From Phycisphaera sp. (GTDB lineage: Bacteria; Planctomycetota; Phycisphaerae; Phycisphaerales; UBA1924), in assembly GCA_002732755.1 (NCBI GenBank), contig NVSP01000011.1, positions 9,332-15,520 of the forward strand: DNA of 6,189 nt. Reading direction: 5' to 3'. Position 1 is the first letter of the stretch, and each line of letters starts with the position of its first letter. Of this stretch, positions 1 to 6,048 are shown one piece after another. The notes under the pieces are model-generated. The model had not been told where the DNA came from. It was given only the letters and a program-made list of their open reading frames with translations, and searched no databases. The translations under genes were made by a program, and so were the position numbers.

Positions 1-36
1 AGCCGGCGCGCGATCTCGGCCAAGGCCGCCGCCTGA
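1..36 (+). CDS. Possible 3' end of a convergent plus-strand gene
   Basis: Frame 1 on the plus strand is open from the left edge and ends at TGA (34-36), reading SRRAISAKAAA. All eleven sense codons end in G or C, as expected for a coding frame in GC-rich DNA, and the small, basic, alanine-rich end is a plausible C-terminus. It would stop 2 bp before the stop of the opposing ABC ATPase gene. The evidence is thin: the stretch is GC-rich in every frame, and a minus-strand reading beginning at a TTG just past the ABC stop is also open. The product cannot be identified. Confidence 0.35.
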   Translation, partial: SRRAISAKAAA

Positions 37-38
37 TT

Positions 39-776
39 TTAGTTGAGAACATCTGATTCAACAAGCCCATCGCGGAGCCGGATGATGCGCTGGCACCGGA
101 CCGAAACCTCGTTGTCGTGCGTGACCATGACGATCGTTTTGCCGTCGTCGTGCAACTCGTCGAAAAGATCGAGGATCTGATTGCTCGTCTTTGAGTCAAG
201 GTTTCCCGTAGGCTCATCTGCCATGATGACGACGGGGTTGCCCACGAGAGCGCGTGCGATGGCGGCCCGCTGCTGCTGACCACCCGAAAGCTCACGCGGG
301 CGGTGACCAATCCGATCACCGAGGCCCACGCGCTCGAGTGATGCGTAGGCGCGTTTGAGCCGCTCGCTCTTTGGAATGCCCTGATAGAACAGCGGCACGG
401 AGACATTCTCTTCGATCGTGAGCTGCGGGATGAGATTGAACGCCTGAAAGACGAAACCGATGGTTTGGCCCCGAAAGAGCGAGAGTTCTTCATCATCCAT
501 CGTGATGACTTCGCGCCCCGAGAGCAGGAAGTTGCCGTGGGTTGGGCGGTCGAGACATCCCAGCACATTCATCATGGTTGACTTGCCCGAGCCGGATGGC
601 CCCATGATCGCGATCGATTGTCCTTTGGTAATAGTCAGATCGATGCCGCGGAGTGCCTCGACCATGACCGAGCCGTCGGGTTTGTAGTAGACCTTGCGCA
701 CGCCGCGGAGTTCGGCGACCGCTTCTGTCGTCATTTCCGGCGTGGCGCTTGGTTGGCTGATCGGTGCGGTTGTCAT
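39..776 (-). CDS. ABC transporter ATP-binding protein, MacB/LolD type
   Basis: This is the cytoplasmic ATPase of an ABC transporter. It would power a membrane permease by ATP binding and hydrolysis. All the family motifs are visible: Walker A GPSGSGKST (residues 59-67), Q-loop Q111 in FVFQAFNL, signature LSGGQQQR (163-170), Walker B ending in MADEPTGNLD (D187, catalytic E188) and the switch histidine H220. The length (245 residues), the 'FVFQAFNLIPQLT' stretch and the D-loop 'GNLDSKTS' fit the MacB/LolD/FtsE-like branch, which works with FtsX-like permeases in lipoprotein release or peptide/drug efflux. The first ~18 residues are poorly conserved in type. M1 has no ribosome site, and M15 (734) is an alternative start. 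It lies 80 bp after the STAS gene on the same strand and may be co-transcribed with it. No permease is visible, so the substrate cannot be named. Confidence 0.95.
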   Translation of the reverse strand: MTTAPISQPSATPEMTTEAVAELRGVRKVYYKPDGSVMVEALRGIDLTITKGQSIAIMGPSGSGKSTMMNVLGCLDRPTHGNFLLSGREVITMDDEELSLFRGQTIGFVFQAFNLIPQLTIEENVSVPLFYQGIPKSERLKRAYASLERVGLGDRIGHRPRELSGGQQQRAAIARALVGNPVVIMADEPTGNLDSKTSNQILDLFDELHDDGKTIVMVTHDNEVSVRCQRIIRLRDGLVESDVLN

Positions 777-777
777 C

Positions 778-845
778 AGTTCTGTGTACCGTTTGGGTTG
801 GTGCTGGCTGCGAGAGTTGCATCGGTGTGTTCGGCAAACAGAACT
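778..845. repeat. 8-bp inverted repeat in the STAS-ABC gap
   Basis: AGTTCTGT (778-785) and its exact reverse complement ACAGAACT (838-845) sit 52 bp apart. They almost span the 80-bp gap between the STAS stop and the ABC start. In a minus-strand transcript the second arm would end one base before the ABC start codon, so a stem could cover the initiation region. An 8-bp match at this distance can occur by chance. No promoter or terminator was recognised in the gap. Confidence 0.3.
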
Positions 846-856
846 ATTACCTCGAC

Positions 857-1216
857 CTATTCACCCGCCACATTGGAATCGCCGAGCTGGATGCTGGCAA
901 GCGCGGTCATCGGGTCGGGCGAGACATCAAAGAGTTTGTCCAGCCCCGTCACCGTCATCACCGCCCAGACCCTGCTGTCAACAGCGCAGAGCCTAAGCTC
1001 GCGGCCGACATCGTGGACGAGCTTCTTGAGCTTGATGAGCTGCGCGAGGTTTGAGCTTTTGATGTAGCCGACCAAGGCCATGTTGAGAACGACATGTGGC
1101 ACCGCATCGGTTTCGGTGCCAGCGACCCGGTCGATGATCGCGCCTAGCTCATCGCTGAGCTGAGGATCGTCGGCGAGGTCCACCACCACAATGTCATCTG
1201 ACCAGTCGGTAAGCAT
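857..1216 (-). CDS. STAS-domain protein (anti-sigma factor antagonist-like)
   Basis: This 119-residue cytoplasmic protein is essentially a single STAS domain. An N-terminal strand (IVVVDLADD, residues 9-17) is followed by PHVVLNMALVGYIKSSNLAQL (40-60), the helix LIKLKKLVHDVG, the strand ELRLCAVD and a C-terminal GLDKLFDV (91-98). This is the order seen in SpoIIAA/RsbV proteins, which bind an anti-sigma kinase and release a sigma factor when unphosphorylated. In SpoIIAA the phosphorylated serine lies in a DSSG motif. Here the motif is KSSN (53-56): the serines are kept (S54 is the candidate site), while the acidic residue and glycine are replaced. No anti-sigma kinase or phosphatase gene is in the window. 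The start lies 11 bp after the gyrA stop with no ribosome site, so translation is probably coupled to gyrA. The domain call is firm; the partner-switching role is inferred. Confidence 0.85.
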   Translation of the reverse strand: MLTDWSDDIVVVDLADDPQLSDELGAIIDRVAGTETDAVPHVVLNMALVGYIKSSNLAQLIKLKKLVHDVGRELRLCAVDSRVWAVMTVTGLDKLFDVSPDPMTALASIQLGDSNVAGE

Positions 1217-1227
1217 GTCTGAGCAGT

Positions 1228-3942
1228 CTACTCGCTCTTGGCCTCTGGTGCTTCGGGCTGGTCCTCAGAATCGCCAGACTCGGCTACTCTTGCGACGGCA
1301 ACGACGGAATCACCGTCCTTTAACCCCACAACCCGCACCCCCTGGGTGCCCCGGCTGTACTGGCTGATTGAATTGACAGGCATCCGGACGAGCTGGCCGT
1401 TCCTTGAAATCACGACGATGTCGTCGGAATCCATGACGATGCAGCCGGCGACCGAGAGCCCGTTGCGGTCCGTCGAGCGGATGTCCCGGCGACCCTTGCC
1501 GCCCCGGCTCTGGCTCCGCATCGGGCCGGCTTCGGGCTGGACGCGGTACTCATCGACGAGTGTGCGCTTGCCGTAGCCGTTCTCTGTGACGGTCAGAAGC
1601 GAGAGCGTTGGGTCGACCGTGGCGGTCTGCTCATCATCCTCGGGGTCTGGCTGCATCGCAATCCGGTCGGCGGCGATGGCGATGCTGTTGCCCGCAAGGT
1701 CGATCCCCTTGACCCCCGCAGCGCCCCGGCCCATCAGCCGGACATCGCCCTCGTTGAACCGGATCGACATCCCCTTGTCGGTCACAATTATTAGATCATC
1801 AGAACCCTCGGTCAGCAGCACATTGAGGATCTCATCGCCCTCTTTGACACCAACGGCGATCAGCCCCGAGCGGTTGACATTCTGGTACTCGCGCAGCGGC
1901 GTCCTCTTGACGATGCCCGCCTTGCTCACGAATGTCAGGTACTTGCCCTCGTCCGTGAAGTCATCGACCGTCAGATACACGCGTGCCCGCTCGCCAGCGC
2001 GCAGTTTGACGAGGTTGACGATCGAGCGCCCCTTGCTCGTCCGGCTCATCTCTGGCAGCTCGTACACCTTGAGCTTGAAGACACGCCCTTGATCGGTAAA
2101 CACCAGGAGATTGTCGTGCGTGCTTGCAACAAAGACGCGTTCGATGAAGTCATCGTCCTTGGATTCGGAAGCACGGATGCCCTTGCCGCCGCGCGCCTGC
2201 GAGCGGTAGGTATCAAGCGGCAAACGCTTGGCGTAGCCCTGATGGCTGATCGTGACTGTGACCTCGTGCTCCTTGATGAGCGATTCGAGATCGATGTCGC
2301 CGACCGCATCCTGAATGTCGGTCTTGCGGTCTCTTGAGTATCGCTCCCGCATCTCGAGGCAATCTTCTTTGAGAATGTCCAGCACACGCTGGTGATCGCC
2401 CAAGATCAACTCGTAGCCCTCGATCTCGCCGACAATATCGGCGTAGTCCTTGACCAAACGCTCGATCTCAAGGCCTGTGAGCTGGATGAGTCGCATGTTG
2501 CCGATGGTCTCGGCCTGCACGCGTGTGAGCAGCGCGCCGCCCACTTCGTCGAGTGCGCGGATCATGTTCATCATCCGCACCGGGATGATCGCTGCATGCT
2601 CATGATCGGCTAAAATCTGGAATCGTTTCTCGACAAGCTTCTGGATCGCCTCGTCGCGGGTCTTGCTGGCGCGGATGATCCTAATGACCTCATCGATATC
2701 GCAGACAGCAAAGATCATGCCCTCTAAGACATGTGCCTTTTTCTTGGCTTCGCGGAGCAGGTGAGCCGTGCGCCGGCGGACAACATCAACCCGATGGTCG
2801 ATGTAGAGCTGGAGCATTTCCAGCAGCGCCAGCGTGCGCGGGCGCCTGCCGACGAGCGCAATATGGATCATGCTGAAGGTCTGCTGCAAGGGCGTGAATT
2901 GGTAGAGCTGATTCTCGACAACCGCGGGGTCGCCGGCTTTCTTGAGTTCGATCACGATCCGCGTCTGCGCGTTACGCCCCGACTCATTGCGGACATCGGA
3001 AATGTCCTTGATCCGGTCATCCTTGGCAGCATCGACGATCTTTTCGACGAGATTGTTCTGCACAAGCGAATACGGGATCTGATCGATGACGATCGCCTGA
3101 CGGTTGCCGCTCTCTTCGATGTGGCACACGCCGCGAACTGTTACCTTGCCCCGGCCCGTCGAGTACGCATCCATGATGCCCCGGCGACCAAGGATCACGC
3201 CGCCGGTCGGAAAATCCGGCCCTTTGACACCAAGACGAATGATGTTGCCCTCTTCATCAACCTCATCGGTCATGATGTCGGCGAGCGAAATATCTGGGTT
3301 GTCGATCAACCGAGTGATCGCGTCGAAGATTTCGTTCGGGTTGTGCGGCGGCAGACTCGTCGCCATGCCGACGGCGATACCCATCCCGCCGTTGATCAGC
3401 AGGTTTGGGAACTTGCCCGGCAGCACGGTCGGCTCTACGAGGCGGTCGTCGTAGTTGGGCTGGAAGTCGACGGTGTCGAGCTTGATGTCCGCCATCAGAT
3501 CCATCGCGGCCCAGGTCATGCGCGACTCGGTGTACCTCATCGCCGCGGGCGGGTCGCCCTCGATCGAGCCGAAGTTTCCTTGCGGGTCGATCAACGGCAC
3601 GCGCATCTTCCACTTCTGCGCCATGCCGACGAGCGTTGGATAGATGACAGATTCGCCGTGCGGGTGGTAGTCGCCCGAGGTGTTGCCAGCGATTTTGGCG
3701 CACTTGAGGTGCTTGCGGTTTGGACGCAGCCCGAGGTCATTCATCGCCACGAGGATGCGCCGCTGCGAGGGCTTGAGCCCGTCGCGGACATCGGGCAAGG
3801 CCCGGTCCATGATGGTGCTCATGGCGTAGGTGAGGTAGCTGTTTTTGAGCTCAACCTCGATCTCTAAATCGACAACTTTGCCGATAATGATCGGGGCGAT
3901 GGGGTTGTGCTCGGTGGATTGATTCTCGTCGTTGTCGCTCAT
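1228..3942 (-). CDS. gyrA: DNA gyrase subunit A
   Basis: GyrA cuts and rejoins DNA in the A2B2 gyrase that introduces negative supercoils. The breakage-reunion domain covers about residues 30-500. It has YAMSTIMDRALPDVRDGLKP (39-58), HPHGESVIYP (93-102) and the catalytic tyrosine Y137 in PPAAMRYTES. The coiled coil includes RRRTAHLLREAKKKAHVLEGM (389-409), and LTGLE is at 488-492. The C-terminal DNA-wrapping beta-pinwheel begins near 555, carries GyrA box QARGGKG (582-588) and a second box-like QSRGGKG (811-817), and ends in an acidic tail (about 888-904). Box and tail favour GyrA over ParC. At 904 residues it is slightly longer than E. coli GyrA. Extra segments appear at about 225-238, 441-471 (before LTRVQAETI) and 762-780. 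The position of E. coli S83 is S98; that of D87 is P102. GGAG (minus strand, 3953-3956) lies 10 nt before the ATG. gyrB is not adjacent. Confidence 0.98.
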   Translation of the reverse strand: MSDNDENQSTEHNPIAPIIIGKVVDLEIEVELKNSYLTYAMSTIMDRALPDVRDGLKPSQRRILVAMNDLGLRPNRKHLKCAKIAGNTSGDYHPHGESVIYPTLVGMAQKWKMRVPLIDPQGNFGSIEGDPPAAMRYTESRMTWAAMDLMADIKLDTVDFQPNYDDRLVEPTVLPGKFPNLLINGGMGIAVGMATSLPPHNPNEIFDAITRLIDNPDISLADIMTDEVDEEGNIIRLGVKGPDFPTGGVILGRRGIMDAYSTGRGKVTVRGVCHIEESGNRQAIVIDQIPYSLVQNNLVEKIVDAAKDDRIKDISDVRNESGRNAQTRIVIELKKAGDPAVVENQLYQFTPLQQTFSMIHIALVGRRPRTLALLEMLQLYIDHRVDVVRRRTAHLLREAKKKAHVLEGMIFAVCDIDEVIRIIRASKTRDEAIQKLVEKRFQILADHEHAAIIPVRMMNMIRALDEVGGALLTRVQAETIGNMRLIQLTGLEIERLVKDYADIVGEIEGYELILGDHQRVLDILKEDCLEMRERYSRDRKTDIQDAVGDIDLESLIKEHEVTVTISHQGYAKRLPLDTYRSQARGGKGIRASESKDDDFIERVFVASTHDNLLVFTDQGRVFKLKVYELPEMSRTSKGRSIVNLVKLRAGERARVYLTVDDFTDEGKYLTFVSKAGIVKRTPLREYQNVNRSGLIAVGVKEGDEILNVLLTEGSDDLIIVTDKGMSIRFNEGDVRLMGRGAAGVKGIDLAGNSIAIAADRIAMQPDPEDDEQTATVDPTLSLLTVTENGYGKRTLVDEYRVQPEAGPMRSQSRGGKGRRDIRSTDRNGLSVAGCIVMDSDDIVVISRNGQLVRMPVNSISQYSRGTQGVRVVGLKDGDSVVAVARVAESGDSEDQPEAPEAKSE

Positions 3943-3964
3943 GCTTGCATGGCTCCAGAGTTGC

Positions 3965-4009
3965 GGCGTTTGGCCTCAAAAATGCGCTTATCTATGGTAG
4001 GCAAACGCC
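3965..4009 (-). promoter_or_regulatory. Inverted repeat in the presumed gyrA leader
   Basis: GGCGTTTG (3965-3972) is repeated as its exact reverse complement CAAACGCC (4002-4009), with 29 bases between. It lies 23-67 bases before the gyrA start codon and 8 bases from the GGAG ribosome site. In a gyrA transcript starting upstream it could form an 8-bp stem, or as DNA it could bind a regulator. No U-run follows it on the minus strand, so it is not an intrinsic terminator for the upstream gene. A role in gyrA control is inferred from position only. Confidence 0.35.
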
Positions 4010-4046
4010 CGATTCTGGACCTGCCTTGGCGATGTTTTTTGGGCCT

Positions 4047-4076
4047 GTTTTCTCGTTGTCAATTCGCTGCGAAAAC
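4047..4076 (-). promoter_or_regulatory. Candidate gyrA -35 element within an inverted repeat
   Basis: On the minus strand a perfect TTGACA (plus positions 4057-4062) lies 115-120 bases before the gyrA start, just past the end of the preceding gene. It is enclosed by GTTTTC and GAAAAC arms (4047-4052 and 4071-4076), so a protein bound to the repeat would cover the -35 site. The weak point is the -10: at 17-19 bp spacing only A-rich sequence (AAAAAC to AAACAT) is present, not TATAAT. This is the best gyrA promoter candidate seen, but it is unproven. Confidence 0.3.
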
Positions 4077-4085
4077 CCTGCTTTT

Positions 4086-5831
4086 TCAAGGCCGATCGGG
4101 GCGCGAGGCTGCTTCGAGGGCATCGAGTGATTCGAGGGTCTCACAGAGCGTCAGGAGCGTCATGCAACTCGCCGAAATCGGCATCGTCTGATCCCACACC
4201 GCTGCCCGCGTGCCCCACATCGCAGCCTGTGGGTTCTGGTACATATGCGCCTCGTGCTCGCCGGCGGAAAGCTGACGCAAGAACCGCAGCGAATCGAACA
4301 ACCGGGACATCTCTGCCCCCAGTTCATCAGCTTCAGTGAAGCGTGGATCGCCGAGCATGACCGCAACAAACGACAAGGGCCGAGCCGCCGACCATGTCGG
4401 GGTGGGGTTTCTTGCTGCTGTGAACACGATCCCGCCTTGCAGGTCGGGCGAAAGCCCCTCGATATCTGAAGCCGTGAGCTGGTACTCCCAGATCTTGTCG
4501 CGCATCTGCCGCAGCGCGATGGCGGTCGGGATGTCCGCATCACCCGCAAGCTCGCGCTCGGCGTATCCGAGCCAGGGCATCAAGCTCGGGTACTGGCCCG
4601 GCGACTCCACCCGCCGACACTGGGGCATAATCTCGCTTGCTTTGTCCGTCTCGCCAATACTCGCAAGTGCCCACGCGATCATCGAGCGTTCCTGGAGAGG
4701 CCGCTGGGCGATGTTGTCGCCGAGCCAACCAAGCCCCTCGTGCAGGATCTTGATGGTCTCTTCGTGAATGTCGCTTACTTCAACACCGCCTTCGATACAG
4801 ACCGCAAGGATCGCAGCAGCGGGCGTTCCGATCAGCGTTGCGCCTTCGAGTAGTTTGAGCAACGCGTCGGCTTCGATCGCTGCTTCTTCTAACGCCTTGG
4901 CTGCCAAATCTTCATCTTTGGTCACCGATGCGAACCGCATCAACGCGTACATGCGCATGGCGTTGTCGATGGGTTTGGCGGGCTGGCTTGCAGTTCCCGC
5001 GACGGGGAGATAGATCCCCACGCCACGCTGACCGATGACAAAGCCCGCAAGCCCGTTGGCCCACTCCTCGATCGCAGATCTTGAACGCACCGCAACCGGG
5101 AGGATGTGCCTCCCGCCCCGTTCGATGAGCCGAGCCTCGCCCAGCGGCTTGAGCTGGGCAACCTGTCGCGTGCGGAATCTGAGCACCGCGATGTTGTCAG
5201 CTTTGAGCACATCTTCCAAGGGTCGAAGTGAGAGTTCGACATCGCCTGTCATCGCAGAAATAAGCCTCTGGATGGCGCTCGTTGCTTCCTGATTCATCCA
5301 GAGCATCTCGCCCGGGTACGCTGCTGCCGCGAAGTCGTCGATGCGGAGCGCCACGCCGTGAACGCCCGGGATAAAGAGAGCCGCGACCTGCTGGTAGCTT
5401 CCTTTGCCCAGCGGTATGCCCGAGCCGGCGAGTTCGACGCTGATGGTCATCTGCTGGGCCGCGATCCGCAGTCGATCGTCCGCCATCGCGTCGCGCATGA
5501 CGGGGAGATTCTTCCTGGCCTGCGCCACAGCGAGGCGGGTTGCTTCTGGGAGCGAGAGCGTGCCCCCGCCGTAGATCGTGCCAAGGCCCATGATTTTGCC
5601 ATCAAACCGAAGCGTGATGCACGCGCCGACCACGCTTGGGCCTTCTGCGTTCTCAGGGACCTCCAAATCACGAACCCACGGCTCGACAAGTTCGTACGCA
5701 TCAAGCGTTTCGGTGAGGCTGGGTGGCTCATCTGAGGGGGTGCTTTGCTGGGCATTTGAGAATTGTGGTCCGAGAACCGTAAAAAACAGGGCAACCAGCG
5801 CGCACGCGAGGGTGTTGCTGTGGTACAACAT
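4086..5831 (-). CDS. Secreted protein of unknown function, helical C-terminal half
   Basis: I do not recognise this gene with certainty. The ATG at 5831 is preferred although the frame stays open to 5990. It gives a clean signal peptide: hydrophobic core CALVALFFTVLGP at residues 10-22 and an A-x-A-type site, SNA|QQ, near residue 27. The 53 upstream residues are arginine- and cysteine-rich and unlike the rest. The mature protein is about 554 residues. Residues 65-176 form an alpha/beta-looking block (GACITLRFDGKIMGLG, MTISVELAG, PGVHGVALRIDDFAAAAYPGEML) whose layout recalls AMMECR1-like domains; this is a tentative resemblance. Residues 290-575 are strongly helical with repeated hairpin-like units (ERSMIAWALASIGETDKA, MTLLTLCETLESL), as in alpha/alpha-toroid folds. 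No catalytic motif is evident and no transmembrane segment follows the signal peptide, so an envelope or extracellular location is likely. No Shine-Dalgarno site precedes the start. Confidence 0.85.
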   Translation of the reverse strand: MLYHSNTLACALVALFFTVLGPQFSNAQQSTPSDEPPSLTETLDAYELVEPWVRDLEVPENAEGPSVVGACITLRFDGKIMGLGTIYGGGTLSLPEATRLAVAQARKNLPVMRDAMADDRLRIAAQQMTISVELAGSGIPLGKGSYQQVAALFIPGVHGVALRIDDFAAAAYPGEMLWMNQEATSAIQRLISAMTGDVELSLRPLEDVLKADNIAVLRFRTRQVAQLKPLGEARLIERGGRHILPVAVRSRSAIEEWANGLAGFVIGQRGVGIYLPVAGTASQPAKPIDNAMRMYALMRFASVTKDEDLAAKALEEAAIEADALLKLLEGATLIGTPAAAILAVCIEGGVEVSDIHEETIKILHEGLGWLGDNIAQRPLQERSMIAWALASIGETDKASEIMPQCRRVESPGQYPSLMPWLGYAERELAGDADIPTAIALRQMRDKIWEYQLTASDIEGLSPDLQGGIVFTAARNPTPTWSAARPLSFVAVMLGDPRFTEADELGAEMSRLFDSLRFLRQLSAGEHEAHMYQNPQAAMWGTRAAVWDQTMPISASCMTLLTLCETLESLDALEAASRPDRP

Positions 5832-5850
5832 TGGTTGCACGGATGTGGCA

Positions 5851-5869
5851 TGTGGGCACCAAGCCCGCA
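5851..5869. repeat. Short imperfect inverted repeat between the divergent starts
   Basis: TGTGGGC (5851-5857) and GCCCGCA (5863-5869) pair with one G-T wobble around the 5-base loop ACCAA. The repeat lies 20 bases upstream of the secreted-protein start and about 55 bases upstream of the candidate sigma-54 -24 element. It could be a leader hairpin for the former, a binding site for an activator of the latter, or chance. Confidence 0.2.
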
Positions 5870-5921
5870 CGAACGACCTTGAAGTACCTCTGCGAAGGAC
5901 CGCGGAGCCGCCTGCCAGCGA

Positions 5922-5938
5922 TTGGCACAGCGGTTGCC
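5922..5938 (+). promoter_or_regulatory. Candidate sigma-54 (-24/-12) promoter
   Basis: TTGGCAC, five bases, then TTGC closely matches the RpoN consensus (YTGGCAC-N5-TTGCW). The invariant GG (5924-5925) and GC (5936-5937) are separated by exactly ten bases, as the family requires; only the last W position differs (C). Transcription would start near 5948-5950 on the plus strand, about 20 bases before an ATG with a strong ribosome site. Sigma-54 promoters need an ATP-driven enhancer-binding activator; no activator gene is in the window. A chance match this complete is unlikely in 6 kb, but not excluded. Confidence 0.55.
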
Positions 5939-5957
5939 TTCTGCATAGTGAACTTAA

Positions 5958-5964
5958 GAGGTGA
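5958..5964 (+). promoter_or_regulatory. Strong Shine-Dalgarno site of the 25-codon ORF
   Basis: GAGGTGA offers seven consecutive pairs with the 3' end of 16S rRNA and lies 6 bases before the ATG at 5971, an ideal distance. It is the best ribosome site in the window; the large minus-strand genes have weak or no such sites. Confidence 0.5.
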
Positions 5965-5970
5965 ATCGCC

Positions 5971-6048
5971 ATGACACAGACCATCTTCACTCCCCACCGC
6001 CAGCGTATCGCGACTCTCGTGGTTCTCTGCTTCTTGGCCCTCTGCTAG
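5971..6048 (+). CDS. 25-residue hydrophobic peptide (small ORF)
   Basis: The ORF reads MTQTIFTPHRQRIATLVVLCFLALC and stops at TAG (6046-6048). A polar start with three basic residues (H9, R10, R12) precedes a 13-residue hydrophobic run (13-25), so the peptide looks like a single membrane helix or a bare signal peptide. The end LALC is lipobox-like, but leucine at -1 is atypical and nothing follows the cysteine. Support comes from the strong Shine-Dalgarno site and from a sigma-54-like promoter correctly placed upstream on the same strand. Its stop shares the CTAG palindrome with the stop of the opposing gene. It could be a functional small membrane peptide, a leader peptide, a type I toxin-like peptide, or the relic of a truncated exported protein. 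Without homologues none of these can be preferred. Confidence 0.4.
   Translation: MTQTIFTPHRQRIATLVVLCFLALC

Noticed and set aside
844..849. TAATAG (minus strand) as a -10 element for the ABC gene
   Set aside because: No acceptable -35 hexamer lies 16-18 bases upstream.
2731..3867. 378-codon plus-strand ORF opposite gyrA
   Set aside because: It lies wholly antisense to the unmistakable gyrA frame. Its sequence is rich in D, R, V and H, as expected from reading GC-rich codons backwards, and shows no motif.
3940..3950. Three-codon upstream ORF (ATG CAA GCA TGA) overlapping the gyrA start
   Set aside because: GGAG is only 2 bases from this ATG, too close to use, and an ATGA overlap this short is probably chance.
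5832..5990. N-terminal extension of the secreted protein to an ATG at 5990
   Set aside because: The added 53 residues are Arg/Cys-rich and would bury a clear signal peptide. The ATG at 5831 gives a normal exported N-terminus.
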